This document shows, one piece after another, positions 23,260 through 35,489 of a DNA stretch of 64,000 nucleotides. How positions within the stretch are numbered: the first letter of the stretch is position 1; each line of letters opens with the position of its first letter. The DNA is from Zingiber officinale (taxonomy: Eukaryota; Streptophyta; Magnoliopsida; Zingiberales; Zingiberaceae). Under the pieces are notes generated by a model. That model ran no database searches, was not told where the DNA came from, and saw only the letters and a list, made by a program, of their open reading frames with translations. The stretch spans positions 84,997,418-85,061,417 of the forward strand of contig NC_055987.1 in NCBI RefSeq assembly GCF_018446385.1, given 5' to 3'. Both the position numbers and the translations under genes were made by a program.

Positions 23260-23900
23260 TAATCTCAATGGAGAGTTTATATGGACTGGGAGGCAACCCA
23301 CTCATATTCCCCTTTGATAAAGTGATTGCTAGAAATACAAGATCTTATACTTTCGGTTATTGGGGTACTAGAGGACGTTAGACAGTGGCTAGCATCTTGG
23401 TTTGTGTAGGATGGAGGGGTAGCCCGGGCATGTGACTTCTTTAGGCATTATAATCCTAAGAAGTCTTGGGCCGTGATAGTGTGAAAGACTTACCTATAGC
23501 CAAGTCATGCAGTTACCTTTTGGATGCTGGCACAAAGACGTCTTCCCACCAGAGATAGACATGAGTATTTGGAGGATTGACAATACATCTTTTGCAAATA
23601 GGTGTTGGAGACACAAGAGCATCTATATATTTTTCATTTTCCCCATGTCGCAGACTATGTAGGAGGATTATAGGTTGGCTTCATATCCAACCTGAGATGC
23701 CCACCTACTAGAGGATGATGAGTCTATGGGAGATACTATCATGGAAGTAGAATATTGATAAAGGCTCATCACCATGCCTTTTCTTCTATGATACACTATG
23801 GCCCCCAGGGCGTAGCACAGACGGTGGGTACATAACATATCTGGCGTAATGACTAGGGGCCGATTCTCAGGAATTGATGACTTGGGGTTTACCCCATCAT
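23260..23900 (+). pseudogene. LINE retrotransposon C-terminal relic
   Basis: The + strand holds pieces of the zinc-binding C-terminal region of plant LINE ORF2: a block resembling WAVIVWKTYL near 23468-23500, then HAVTFWMLAQRRLPTRDR near 23506-23560, and HLYIFFIFPM near 23610-23650. Stops and shifts interrupt it. The reverse transcriptase and endonuclease parts are not seen. Confidence 0.6.
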
Positions 23901-24049
23901 TCACCTATGGCCTGTATACCTGTATTTACCTCCCTCCATATCCGTGGGGCTGACACTAGGGGGTTGCTAAGGTAGTGGAAGGATAGAAATGATAGTTTCT
24001 TTGGTGAGGGGTAGTTACACAGTGAGAAAATTTTTAAGAGTGTTCAATT

Positions 24050-25087
24050 CATGTATATTGTGTTATAGTAGGTGCCCTGTAAAGCCAACTATTAGCTAGG
24101 GCATTATTGACTCTTGTAAATAAATAACCTTTATTTTAATATAATTCAATTCAGGTTGACATTACTTTATCTTTATACCCATACTATATGCATAGATAAA
24201 GTCATTGAATATACTATAGTGAGATATGATGGTCATCTTGAAATATATCAATATTTGCTATATATTCTAAATATGTTCCTAGTCAATTGGGCCACCTAAT
24301 AAATAAGGATAAAAGGCTGCTTGAGCTAGAGACTTGCATCTGTGATGTAGTGTATGATGTTTCATTGGTAAAGACATAGAGATGTTCAAACATATAGATA
24401 GGTAATCATATGATAAGTTCATCAAACATTCCTCACACAGACTTTCCAAGTGGTTATCATTTATCGAGTGGATAAGTCTTTGGTTATAGTTATACACTAG
24501 TAGTTCTTATGACCCGGGACAATATTGAGGCTCTATTTGCTGAGGCTGCACTTTCACTCATTTACCGACTCTATTAGGGTCATCAGGTGGTGAGATTGGG
24601 TGTAGTAACGAAACATAAAAGAGTCAGTGTATTGTAGTTGGGGATTCATCACACACCCACAGGTGTGGATATCCTATGTAACATATTATTTTTATAGTGT
24701 ATAAAGTCTTTGATCAGAGCTGCAAGATGTACTTTAAAAAAGGAGTTTCCTAGTTACATATGCGATATCACTATAAGATATATCATATGATTGTCAAATC
24801 AATATACAATCCTCGATATACCAATGGTTGTATATTTGACCAGAATATATGAGATGAAGAGACCGAACTATACGTTAACCATAATCGACTGGTTCTTACA
24901 GGCACTATTCAGTGATACCTAGGGAATCATGGGGCAGTGCTGCTTGACACTCTTACTATGATTCATTCGGTGATAATCAGAATTAGTTCTGACATCCTAT
25001 AATTAAGTAGTTGATCATAAGATGAGGCTAATAAGGGTATGCCCAAAGAAAAGACAAGTATTGTCCTGAATCATACAGAGTTGTGAA
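24050..25087 (+). repeat. Old Copia LTR, left part
   Basis: The sequence is in the style of a Copia LTR (taggtgccctgtaaagccaa; tatgacccgggacaatattg) and continues beyond the element at 25088-38545 into 38546 with gtgaacccacggctagctg. Copia 25088 therefore split an older LTR at GTGAA (25083-25087). Exact start is unclear. Confidence 0.5.
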
Positions 25088-27581
25088 TGTCAGGATGTAT
25101 ACTAAAAGCCTAGCTTTTTTGTATCAGATTTATTTTGAAATGAAAATCACATTGGTCAAATATCTGTATTTAGTTAAATATAGTTGTCCATTTAATTTAT
25201 ATTGTAGATAACATGGTGTGTGGTGTCACACAGAAGATAATGTTATCAGTTCCTTATAAATTATATATAGTAGCTCACAACCAAGATGGATTTGAACAAA
25301 CCATTGGAATGATTGTAGTGTAATTTGGTATTAGTTTATTTTGACTATAAAATTACACTAGTACACTATGTGTATTGAGTAGGACGATTTGAGGTTGTTC
25401 TTTTTATACTAACTGCATAAAAGAACAAAACCGCTATTATTATGGATGTGTGTACTCTTAATCACGATATAATAATAAACACATATACTTAATTTATTTC
25501 TTTAATTTATCAAAGGGTGAGATTTATTCAGTTAAATCAATAGAACCGATAAGTTAGGAAATAATAATATTTATATGGCCTGTTATTGATTATAAAAAGA
25601 AAATGTGTCCTAGTAATCTAGGTTGATGATGTCCCCTTGAGGAGCTCATAAGGATTATCATGTAAACCCTGTAGGTGGACTTAGTCCGACATGATAATAT
25701 GGTTGAGTGGTACTACTCTTGGAGCTAGATGTTAATTAAGTGAATTGTAGTAACTCATTTAACTAACGGACATACGATTTCTTAAACATAGGGAGACTAA
25801 CACACTCATGATAAGTAGGAGCCCATATTGTTATATGGGATTGGTACGGTAGTTCAATAATAACTCTTTAGTAGTATAAGTTATTATTGATGAACTTGAG
25901 TTGGGTGTTCGGGTCGAACACAGGAAGCTTAAGTCCATCAGGAGGCCAAAACCAATTCCTCCTCTTAGTCCCTGTTGTAGCCTTTATAAAGCCTCGCATT
26001 CACCCGTTTTGGTTTTGCTTCCTACCCAAGAAAGGGGTCGGCCACATCCTTTCTTGGTGCCCAAGCAAGGGGCCGACCAAGCCTTGCTTCCTACCCAAGA
26101 AAGGGGCCGGCCAAGCCTTGCTTGGTGCCCAAGCAAGGGGTCGACCAAACCAAAAGAAAAGAAAAGAAAAAGGAAAAAAAGGGGGGAGATATTTTCTCAA
26201 CAGAATTAGAGATTTTTCTAAAAAGAATTACGTTGATTCTTTCTTAGAAATTTTCTAAAAAGAATTATATTAATTCTTTCCTAAGAAATTTTTCTAAAAA
26301 GAATTATGTTAATTCTTTCCTAGAGATTTTTCTAAAAAGAATTATGTTGATTCTTTCTTAGAAATTTTCTAAAAAGAATTATATTAATTCTTTCCTAAGA
26401 AATTTTTCTAAAAAGAATTATTTTAATTCTTTCCTAGAGATTTTTCTAAATAGAATTATGATTCTTTCTTAGAAATTTTCTAAAAATAATTATACTAATT
26501 CTTTCTTAAGAAATTTTTCTAAAAAAGAATTATGTTAATTCTTTTTTAGAGATTTTTTCTAAACAAAAATCTATTACTTTTTCTCCTTTTTTATCTAGCG
26601 CAAAGGGTTATAAAAGGAGAGGAAGTTGGGCCACAATCAAGAATTCAATTAAGAATTGATAAGTTGTTCTCCACAACTAAAAACCCTCTCCTTTCTCTTA
26701 AGGTCGGCGCCCCATCCTTTTCTTCTTCCTTTTCTTTCCTCTAGGGTCGGCGCCCCACTTCTTTTCTTCTTCCCTTTTCTTCCCTCTAGGACCGGCACCC
26801 CATCTTCTCTTGGTGGCCGGAGCTTGGAGGAAAAAAAAATGAAGAGACGAAGTACCTAAGTGGCCGGTAGTTTGGAGGAGGAGAAGAAGAAGGACGCGTT
26901 CCTTTCTTTGCATCTTTTGGTGGTAGGAAGCTTGAAAACAAAAGGGGTTCGGGTGTTTTTGTCTTGGTAAATCATCGCCCATACGACGTCCAAGAAGAGG
27001 AGAGGAATACGACAGAAGATCAAGAGGTCTTTGTCTATGAAGAAAGGTACAACTAGTTATTTTTCCATAGCATAACTAGTTTTATTTTCTTTGTATGGAT
27101 CCTGAAATACCAATACAAGAGGCTAGTGATTTCATGTTTTTGTTTTTGTGCTTCGATTTTGTGTTTCGATCTTATGCTTTGATTGAGGTCTCTGTAGTTA
27201 AAACTAAGGTTACTGTGAGAAGTTTAAATATTCAATTTCTTTAAAAGGCTTTGTCTAGGAAGTGGTGGATGATCCCATAACCAAGAAGGCCTAGTGCCTT
27301 GCCAACGACCTGGAAGTTAATTCTTGAAATAAATATTTAACCAACTTCTGTAATATGGTTTAACTTCTGAAGAACACAAGGGTTGAACTTGGAGTAAAAA
27401 TGTAAGTTTCATTTCCAATCCAAGTTTAACTTTGAAGAACGAACTTAGAGTAAAAATGTTAAGTTTCATTTCCAATCTAAGTTTAACTTCTGAAGAGCAC
27501 ATGGGTTGCTAGAAATAGTTCTGTGCTTGTACAAATTTTTGTACAGGGGAAACAGAACGGTATTTCGAGTAGCACCCAACA
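25088..27581 (+). repeat. 5' LTR of the 25-kb Copia
   Basis: Starts TGTCAGGATG and ends CCCAACA. A 38-bp palindromic array occupies 26214-26580, upstream of TATAAAAGG at 26609-26617. Before the array, words gcccaagcaaggggc and acccaagaaaggggc recur at 26030-26140. Confidence 0.92.
26214..26580 (+). repeat. 38-bp palindromic array with 114-bp higher order
   Basis: The word ctaaaaagaatta recurs at 26218, 26255, 26294, 26332, 26369, 26408, 26446, 26480, 26519 and 26559. Intervals cycle 37-39-38, so three units form a 114-bp higher-order unit. Each unit contains AAAGAATTA-NNN-TAATTCTTT, a 9-bp stem. Confidence 0.9.
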
Positions 27582-27583
27582 AG

Positions 27584-27595
27584 TGGTATTAGAGC
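27584..27595 (+). other. Primer binding site, tRNA-Met type
   Basis: TGGTATTAGAGC, two bases after the LTR, differs from the canonical site by C-to-T at position 7. Confidence 0.88.
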
Positions 27596-28034
27596 TAGTT
27601 TTCTACATCTGTGTGTTTGGTTTTTCGTTAAATTATGCACTGCTTATACATAAGTTTAGGCCAGATAATAGTAGGATGTGCTAGATAGATTAACTCTGTG
27701 GTTGCAGGCATCCTAGATCCAACTATTATGACTTTTTGTGTGCTTGTGTGTGATTTGAACCCTTGGGCATGTCGAGGTTGTTGTGCGTGCATGATTGTAA
27801 TAATTAAATATGGTCGGTTGCCGTATTATTATTATTGTTGTTTTATATTCTGTTCGATCTAGATTACATGAACATTCCCTTGTGAAATATAGGATCGATA
27901 AATGTGAAACTTTATATTTTTGTCACGGATCGTATCCTTGCAAGGTGTGGTGCCATTTGAGGACCAGAGGCGCAGCAGAAAAGGAAGCAAGATAGACGGG
28001 ACGACATGACCCGTTGGCGGCGGCTAGGGTCAGT
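27596..28034 (+). other. Leader of the 25-kb Copia, first part
   Basis: Untranslated leader with no coding signal. TCAGT (28030-28034) is the left target copy of the nested minus-strand element. Confidence 0.6.
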
Positions 28035-28963
28035 TGTAGGTGCAGCGGAGGCCGGCAAGAGGGGGGGGTGAATTGTTGTAAACAAAAATAAAACTACCCT
28101 CCTCGTTCTTTCAACTCAATTAATGCAATAGTAAATAAAATAAAGGCAGAAATAAAAGCAGAAACCAAATTTAACCTGGTTACAACCAAGAGGGTTGTTA
28201 ATCCAGGGCAATAAGAAAGCACACTAAGAAAATTCTCCTTTGCTGAAAGCGGAGAAGCCTTTTACACTCTAATGGCTCAGAACTACTGCTAAGAAATGCT
28301 TACAGAGTTGAATGTTGAAGTTGTTGTTAATTCCTAGCTCCAGGGGTCCTTTTATAGCCCCTGGAAATTCTATCCCGAAGCTCCAAGGAGCCTCCATTGA
28401 GGGTCTAAGGAGCCTCCAAGCTGGGTCAGCGGATAAAACATTATCCGCGCATGAACGGTCTATTTAACCAGGTTGAAGGCGCCTTAAACAAGGCTGAAGG
28501 TGCCTTCAACCAGCTTGAGGCGCCTTCAACCAGATTGAAGGCACCTTCAAGCTAGAGGCGCCTTCAACCTTGTTGAGGGCGCCTTGAGCAGTGATTCCAG
28601 CACTGCTCCTTTCCGGCTTTGTCTTTCGATACTCTGATCTTTTGGGTGATTACGGCCAATCAGAATAGGGCTCACCCGAACCCAATTCCCGACCTTCTCC
28701 TCGAGCAGCCTTCCGTGTCGGCTTAACATCCCTCGAACGCCGCACACATTCTTCACACCCACCAGAGTACTCTTTCGCAGCTCTCTCGTCCTTCGGACGC
28801 ACTGAGCCCATCGGCTCCTTTCCCATGCCGGCCTTCTCGCTAGCTACGTCTTCCGCTCGACTTCCTGCGCTCCAAAGCTCCTGCACACTCAGACACAGGG
28901 ATCAAACATAGCAGGACCTAACCAACTTGGTTGATCACATCAAAACACCCACGGGGACCAACA
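28035..28963 (-). repeat. 3' LTR of the nested Sirevirus-like element
   Basis: In minus orientation: TGTTGGTCCCC start, GAAGGCGCCTTC-type palindromes at about 28590-28465, TATAAAAGGA at 28357-28348, and the end GCACCTACA at 28035. A run of eight or nine G bases lies near 28060. Confidence 0.9.
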
Positions 28964-29833
28964 ATCTCCCCCTTTTTGATGTGCATCAACCCAAGTTCAA
29001 GTTAGGGTAAAAATAGACAGAAACGTAATTTTAAAAGAAAATTACTAAACTCACATATTAAACATTAGTTTGCAATAAGTAAAATTGCAACACAATTTAG
29101 AGAAAAAAAATATTAAAATTTTAAACTTTCTAACCCCCACTTAACTTGTAACCTTTCTCTCCCTCTTTGATCACAGCAAAAATGGGGTACCAATAAGAGA
29201 ATATTAAGCAAATTATTAAGGTAGAAAAGATTCTGAGCAAAAATGAATTTTAGAGAGAATTTCTAAGTTAAATTGAATTTTCAGAAAAATTTTCTAAGCA
29301 AAAATGAATTTTTAAAATTTTACAAAAAAATTTCTAAGTTAAATTGAATTTTTGAAATTTCCCAAAAAAAATTCTAAGTAATATGAACTTTTAGAATTTT
29401 CCAGAAAAAATATTTCTAACTAAAATAATATTTCTTTTGAATTTATAAAAATCATTTTCCAAAAATGTTTGATTAAATTTTCAAAACATTATTTAATTCT
29501 AATTTTTAATGCTTTTTCAGAAAGTTAATTAAACATTTTATTTCAATATTTCAGCTTCCAGGTCGTGGCGAGACACTAGACCTTCTTGGTTATTGGAGCA
29601 ACAACCACTTCCTTAGACAAAACTTCCATAAAGAATTTCAATGTTTAATTTTCTCACTGTAAGCTATCAACTAACAGAGAAATTTAAACTAGCAAAGATT
29701 TTGGAACCCAATAAAGGTTCATTTCTACAGAGTTGGTCAAAAACTTAGGGGGTACATGATTTTTGGGTACTTTTCTAAGTTGACCCTGGTGTTTTCTAAT
29801 GTACCAATTTAATTTTCCATAAGTTCTTAATTT
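28964..29833 (-). other. Polypurine tract and non-coding spacer
   Basis: The polypurine tract (+ strand atctccccctttttgatg) abuts the 3' LTR at 28964-28981. The rest is AT-rich spacer with repeated aaaatttctaagttaaattg-like words and no coding signal. Confidence 0.75.
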
Positions 29834-31120
29834 TTATTTAGGAAATTTATTTAAGCATGCATCAGATTTCAATTTTTTAATTTCTAATTTTAATTTATCA
29901 TTTTCTGATTTTATACTATCGTACATCTCAAGTGGACATGCTTTTGCTAATTTCATTTTCAATTCTTTATTTTCTTTTTCTAATTCGAATAAGTCTTTAG
30001 AAAGCGATTTAATAAAGCGAAAGGACTGAGTAGGGGTAAGATTGCGTACCTGACTTACCTGATTTGGTGAGGCTCCCCCTTCACTGCAACTTTCCTCTTC
30101 TGATGTTCCTCCCCCTTCATCGATGCTCATCTCTGAGCTTGACTCTTCTTCTGGCTGATGGTTAGCTAGTAGAGCTAATCCTGAGAATTCTTCGACTTTT
30201 GACTCGGAGGATGAAGAGTCGTCCCATGTTGCCTTCATGTTTTTGTGCTTGGGTCGAGCTGGCTTCTTGCTTCTTTCCTTATCTTTCTGTTTTCTCTTCA
30301 ATTTTGGGCAATCATCCTTGATGTGTCCTTCTACATTGCAATTGTAGCATCGGACTGTCCTTCCTTTTTGATGACGTTTACTTGACTGCGATCTAAACTT
30401 GTTAGATTTAAAAAACTTATTAAAACGTCTTACATTAACGCAGCTTCATTTTCATCGATTGATGCTTCGGAGTCGGGATCGTCCTTTTCAGCTCGTAGGG
30501 CAACGTTGAAGTTCGACTTCTCTACTGGTTTTTCTGCAAGTCAAAACTCGTGAAGTTTGAAAGTTGAAAACAAGTTTTCTAAACTACTTACCTCAAAGTC
30601 CTTAGAGATGTAATAAGCATCTATTAAGGACGCCCATTCTGAAGTCCTCGGGAAGGCATTGAGCGTGTATCGGATGGAATCCCGGTTGGTTACTTCTTCT
30701 CCAAGGTTCGTTAGTTGCGTTATTAGCTCCTTGATTCTCGCTTGGAGTTGCGCTACCTTCTCGCCGTTGTTCATCCGGAGGTTTGTTAGTCGTGTCCGGA
30801 GGATGTCGCGTCGTGCCAGCTTCGCTTCAGAGGTACCTTCGTGAAGCTCCAGGAATTTCTCGCTGAGTCGTAGCTTCCGATCCGACTTACCTCATGAGGT
30901 GGCAGAACGCTGAGGAGGTGGAATTCAGCTTTTCCGTTGGCGACGAAATTGGCTTGCTCCTTCTTGCTCCACGTGTTTTCTTCTTGGTCTTTAGGAGCTG
31001 CAAAACCATATTTCATAGTAATTAAAATATCAAAGTCTATTTTAAAGAATACCTCCATTTTTCGCTTCCATGTAGAGAATCTCCGTCGAACTTCGGGGGA
31101 TGAATGTTCGCTCCGGCCAT
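29834..31120 (-). pseudogene. Sirevirus-type gag of the nested element
   Basis: Minus ATG at 31120 gives MAGANIHPPKFDGD, then a frameshift; the capsid-like part follows as TWKRKMEVFFKIDFDILITM and FVANGKAEFHLLSVLPPHEV. A second block reads LITQLTNLGEEVTNRDSIRY (30541-30774). A zinc knuckle region lies near 30300-30390. The C-terminal part at 29834-30301 has the acidic ATWDDSSSSESK tail and a coiled-coil-like FELEKENKELKMKLAKA segment. At least two frameshifts separate the blocks. It is better preserved than the gag at 4580-5770. Confidence 0.87.
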
Positions 31121-31171
31121 CGTCTTGATCGTAGTGCTTCAGTTGGCGGTTAGTCCTTTTGAGGCGATCAG

Positions 31172-31183
31172 GCTCTGATACCA
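31172..31183 (-). other. Primer binding site, tRNA-Met type
   Basis: The + strand gctctgatacca is the exact complement of TGGTATCAGAGC, two bases inside the 5' LTR. Confidence 0.92.
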
Positions 31184-31185
31184 AT

Positions 31186-32113
31186 TGTAGGTGCAGCGGA
31201 GGCCGGCAAGAGGGGGGGTGAATTGCTGTAAACAAAAATAAAACTACCCTCCTCATTCTTTCAACTCAATTAATGCAATAGTAAATAAAATAAAGGCAGA
31301 AATAAAAGCAAAAACCAAATTTAACCTGGTTACAACCAAGAGGGTTGTTAATCCAGGGCAGTAAGAAAGCACACTAAGAAAATTCTCCTTTGCTGAAGGC
31401 GGAGAAGCCTTTTACACTCTAATGGCTCAGAACTACTGCTAGGAAATGCTTACAAAGTTTAATGTTGAAGTTGTTGTTAATTCCTAGCTCCAGGGGTCCT
31501 TTTATAGCCCCTGAAAATTCTATCCCTAAGCTCCAAGGAGCCTCCATTGAGGGTCTAAGGCGCCTCCAAGTTGGGTTAGCGGATAAAACTTTATCCGCGC
31601 ACGAACGGTTTGTTTGACCAGGTTGAAGGCGCCTTAAACAAGGCTGAAGGCGCCTTCAACCAGCTTGAGGCGCCTTCAACCAGATTGAAGGTGCCTTCAA
31701 GCTGAAGGTGCCTTCAACCTTGTTGAGGGCGCCTTGAGTAGTGATTCCAGCACTGCTCCTTTCCGGCTTTGGCTTTCGATGCTCTGATCTTTTGGGTGAT
31801 TGCGACCAACCGCAATAGGGCTCACCCGAACCCAATTCCCGGCCTTCTCCTCGAGCAGCCTTCCGTCTCGCCTTAACGTCCCTTAAACGCCGCACACGTT
31901 CTTCACGCCCACCAGAGTACTCTTCCGTAGCTCTCTCGTCCTTCGGACGCACCGAGTCCGTCGGCTCTTTTCCCGTGCCGTCCTTCTTGCTAGCTGCATC
32001 TTCCGCTCGACTTCCTGCGCTCCAAAGCTCCTGCACACTCAGACACAGAGATCCAACTTAGCAGGACCTAACCAACTTGGTTGATCACATCAAAACACCC
32101 ACGGGGACCAACA
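31186..32113 (-). repeat. 5' LTR of the nested Sirevirus-like element
   Basis: Near-identical partner of 28035-28963. In minus orientation palindromes at about 31735-31620 precede TATAAAAGGA at 31507-31498. The ORF across 31656-32036 is LTR sequence, not a gene. Confidence 0.9.
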
Positions 32114-32780
32114 TCAGCGACATACGGAGGACAACTATGGATGAGGCCATAATAGTTGGAAAATTATTTTTTCATATTTATTGCCTTTATGTGCTGTGAT
32201 GTGTATGCTTTTGTGTGCATGTGTGATATGTGTGCATGTTAAAATTCCTCATTTAAATAACTAAGTGGGAGAGGATTTATTTAAATAAATTTCACGATCT
32301 CCATTACTGGTTTGTAAGTGATGCATTCAAACTTGCGCGTTGGCTTTAAGTGTCTTCCTCCACATCGGATGAGTTTATTTGCAGATCACTAGATCAAACT
32401 TCCTCTATAGATGATTATAGGAAATTATTTAGTTTTGTGTGATCTTCTCCATCTGAAGGGGCACAATCCTATTTAATGGATTAAGTATCAAGTAATGGTA
32501 TACACTTAGGCGCATTTAATAGTATCCTCCCCATCGGAGTCATTGCTATTATTTGTGTGACCGAAGAAAAATCAACTATTAATTTTATTTGTCATAAAGT
32601 TAGGTTGACAAGATAATAAAATTAATGGGTAAAATCTCCTTTTACAAATGTTTGAATTAGTCCACACTGTCGTGACATACTAAATTCACGGTGTTTTGAG
32701 GTATTGGTGAATTTAAATTATATTGTTCGAGGAATCAATATTATTTTAAATTCTAAAGTTTTGACCAATTATTTTGTAAT
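32114..32780 (+). other. Leader of the 25-kb Copia, second part
   Basis: Leader resumes after the nested element. No coding frame is seen before the gag remnant. Words ccacatcgg/cccatcgg recur loosely at 32360-32535. Confidence 0.55.
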
Positions 32781-32783
32781 TCT

Positions 32784-33326
32784 CAAGATTTCAAAATAGC
32801 TTTCAATCCTCTCGCTATTATTTTAAAAGAAAACAAACTTACTGGTCCCAATTTTATTGATAGGAAATAAAACTTGGACTGTCCTCACAGAAACGAGAAT
32901 AATGAAGGTGTATCTTATTCATTAGTTGTCAAAACATGTTTAGTGGTATTATCTACCGTTACCTGGTGTATAGATACGGGAGCCACTAATCATGTCTGCA
33001 ATTCATTGTAGGGGTTCCAGAAAACTCGACAACTAGATGAAGGGGAGATCGCCATCTACATGGGCAATGCTACGAGAGTGGCGGCTGTTGCAGTGGAAGA
33101 TGTTTTATTATCTTTTGATAGGAATAAAACTTTGATTTTAAGAAATTGTCTTTACGTACCATCTTTTAGAAATAACTTGATTTCAGTTTCTAAATTATTT
33201 ATGGATGGATATTCTATTTCTTTTGATGACAAAGTAGTTATCAAGAAAAATAGGGTGGTTATCTGTTCTGGTACGTTCGTTGATAATTTGTACACTCTAA
33301 ATCCAATAACTACCATGACGTAATAA
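32784..33326 (+). pseudogene. Internally deleted gag joined to Copia protease
   Basis: In frame are an N-terminal gag piece (IAFNPLAIILKENKLTGPNF, 32796-32855), a stop at 32868, then a sequence that already belongs to the gag end and protease (LDCPHRNENNEG, SLVVKTCLVVLSTVTW). The capsid core between them is missing. The protease active site DTGAT is at about 32980-32994, followed by FLG-like LRNCLYVPSF and NNLISVSKLF. Stops at 32868, 33009 (TAG for expected CAG) and 33321-33326 (TAATAA) interrupt the frame. Confidence 0.8.
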
Positions 33327-34260
33327 ATGGAAATTAATAACACATCTTCTAATTCTAATAACAGAAAGCAACCTTGGGAAATGAACCAAACATATTTTTG
33401 GCATCTAAGGCTTGGTCATATTAACTTGAGTAGGATTCAAAGGCTAATAGCAGATGGACCTTTGGGTTCATTGGTAGTGAAAAACTTTCCAACCTGTGAA
33501 TCTTGCTTGGAAGAAAAAATGACCAAGAGACCTTTTAAAGCCAAGGGGTATAGAGCCAAAGATGTGTTGGAATTGGTTCATTCTGATTTGTGTGGACCTA
33601 TGACTATCCAAGAGAGAGGTGGTTTCGAATATTTTGTCTCTTTTATAGACGACTATTCGAGATATGGGTACATTTACTTGATGCGCCACAAGTCTGAGTG
33701 CTTTGATAAGTTCAAAGAGTACAAGGTTGATGTGGAGAAACGTCATGGTAAAAGTATCAAGGCACTACGGTCTGATCGTGGTGGCGAGTACCTCTTAGGA
33801 GAGTTTAGGAGTTACTTATCAGAGGCCAGGATTCAATCCCAACTATCTGCACCTAGTACACCCCAACAGAATGGTATAGCAGAATGAAGGAATATGACTC
33901 TTATGGAAATGGTTAGATCAATGATGAGTTATTCAGAATTACCAAATTCATTTTGGGGATATGCTTTGGAAATGACAGTGTACATTCTGAACCTGGTACC
34001 TTCTAAGTCAGTACCTTCTACACTCACATAATTGTGGAATGGGCGTAAGCCTAGTTTGAAATACATTCGGATTTGGGGTAGTCCAGTACATGTGCTAAAG
34101 GGAGATGCTGACAAGTTGGAATTACGTACAGAAGTTCGCTTGTTTGTAGGATATCCTAAAGGAATGAAAGGTGGTTTATTTTATAGTCCTAAAGATCAGA
34201 AGGTCATTGTTAGTACCAATGCCCGATTTTTAGAAGAGGACTATGTGATGAACCACAAGC
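33327..34260 (+). pseudogene. Copia integrase
   Basis: The HHCC zinc site is visible (HLRLGHINLSRIQRL then CESC), followed by the catalytic core: first Asp in VHSDLCGPM, second in the FIDDYSRYGYIY block, and Glu in the QNGIAE block. C-terminal part: WNGRKPSLKYIRIWGSPVHV and LRTEVRLFVGYPKG. Integrase inserts the cDNA in the nucleus. In-frame stops at 33885-33887 (TGA) and 34029-34031 (TAA) inactivate it; no frameshift is present. Confidence 0.9.
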
Positions 34261-35489
34261 CCATGAGTAAAATTGTTCTTGAGGAAATAAGAGAAGACAC
34301 GTCTAATTTAGTACCAACGGTACAAGATAAGATACCACAAGAAACTGCAACGCGTGTCACAAATGATGCACAATTACAGGTAGTGCCTTGTCATAGTGGG
34401 AGGGTTGTTCGACAACCTGATAGATTCATGTTTTTGGAAGAATCTTCGGACTTGATCCCTGGTGAACATGAAGCTAATCCCTGGACATATGATGAAGCAC
34501 TCCAAGATAAAGATGCAGCATCTTGGCAAAGTGCAATGAACTCTAAAATAGAATCTATGTATTTTAATCAGGTCTGGAAGTTTGTAGAACCACCAAATGG
34601 TATAAAAGTCATTGGATGTAAATGGATCTACAAAAGAAAAAGAGGGATAGACGGGAAGGTGGAAACCTTCAAAGCAAGGCTTGTTGCAAAAGGATATACT
34701 AAGAAAGAGGGAATCGATTATAATGAAACCTTTTCGTCGATAGTCATGCTCAAGTCTATCCAGATTCTTTTATTTATTGCTGCTCATATGGATTATGAGG
34801 TTGGGAAAATAGATGTCAAGACAGCTTTCCTTAACGAAAGTCTTGAAGAAAACATCTATATGAAGCAACCAGAGGGATTCATTGCGAAGGGCAAAGATCA
34901 TCTTGTATGCAAGCTCAATCGGTCCATTTATGGACTGAAGAAAGCTTCGAGATCTTGGAATATCCAGTTTAATGAAGTGATCTAGTCTTATAGATTCACT
35001 CAGTGTCCGGATGAGTCTTGTGTATACAAGAAAAGTGACGGAAACATGGTGATATTTCTTGTACTATACGTAGATGACATTTTGCACATTGGTAACAATG
35101 TCAAAGTGTTGTCAGACGTAAGAGTATGGTTGTCCAAGAAATTCAATATGAAGGACTTGGGAGAATGTGGACATATTCTTGGGATCAAAGTAATAAGGGA
35201 CCGCAAGAAAAGAATGTTATGTTTATCCTAAGCTTCATACATCGATACTATCCTAGCTCGTTTTAGCATGCAAAACTCCAAGAAAGGTTTTCTACCTTTT
35301 TGGCATGGAGTGCCTTTATCTAAAGAGATGTGTCCTAAAACATCAAAGGAGATAGAGGAGATGAAGGCAGTTCCTTATGCTTCGGCTGTAGGAAGCCTAA
35401 TGTATGCAATGCTATGTACGAGACCGGACATCTGTTTTACTGTGTGCATGGTTAGCAGATATCAAAGTAACCCAGGACAGGGACATTAG
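34261..35489 (+). pseudogene. Copia reverse transcriptase
   Basis: Follows integrase in the same frame. Landmarks: WQSAMNSKIESM, VIGCKWIYKRKRG, KARLVAKGYTKKEGIDYNET, DVKTAFLNESLEE, LNRSIYGLKKASR, and the active site YVDD at 35067-35078, then LGIKV near 35180. Stops at 34983-34985 (TAG), 35229-35231 (TAA) and 35487-35489 (TAG) interrupt it. No indel is seen, so the enzyme would need several base reversals to be restored. Confidence 0.92.

Larger units (their letters stand above)
28035..32113 (-). mobile_element. Second gag-only Sirevirus-like element, nested
   Basis: LTRs of 929 and 928 bp (28035-28963, 31186-32113) start TGTTGGTCCCC and end GCACCTACA in minus orientation. A canonical primer site and a polypurine tract (minus AAAAAGGGGGAGAT) border them. 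The 2.2-kb interior holds only gag and non-coding DNA. Flanks TCAGT/TCAGC differ at one base. LTRs are very similar, so this is a late insertion, into the Copia leader. It has the same design as 3657-8005 but a different LTR sequence. Confidence 0.9.

Noticed and set aside
25887..26258. 123-codon and 102-codon frames repeated at 36899-37207
   Set aside because: They fall in Copia LTRs and run into the 38-bp array; repetition is due to the LTR pair.
28035..28963. Possible tRNA or host promoter because of the TATA box and GC-rich words
   Set aside because: The box is the LTR promoter of the nested element; no cloverleaf could be drawn.
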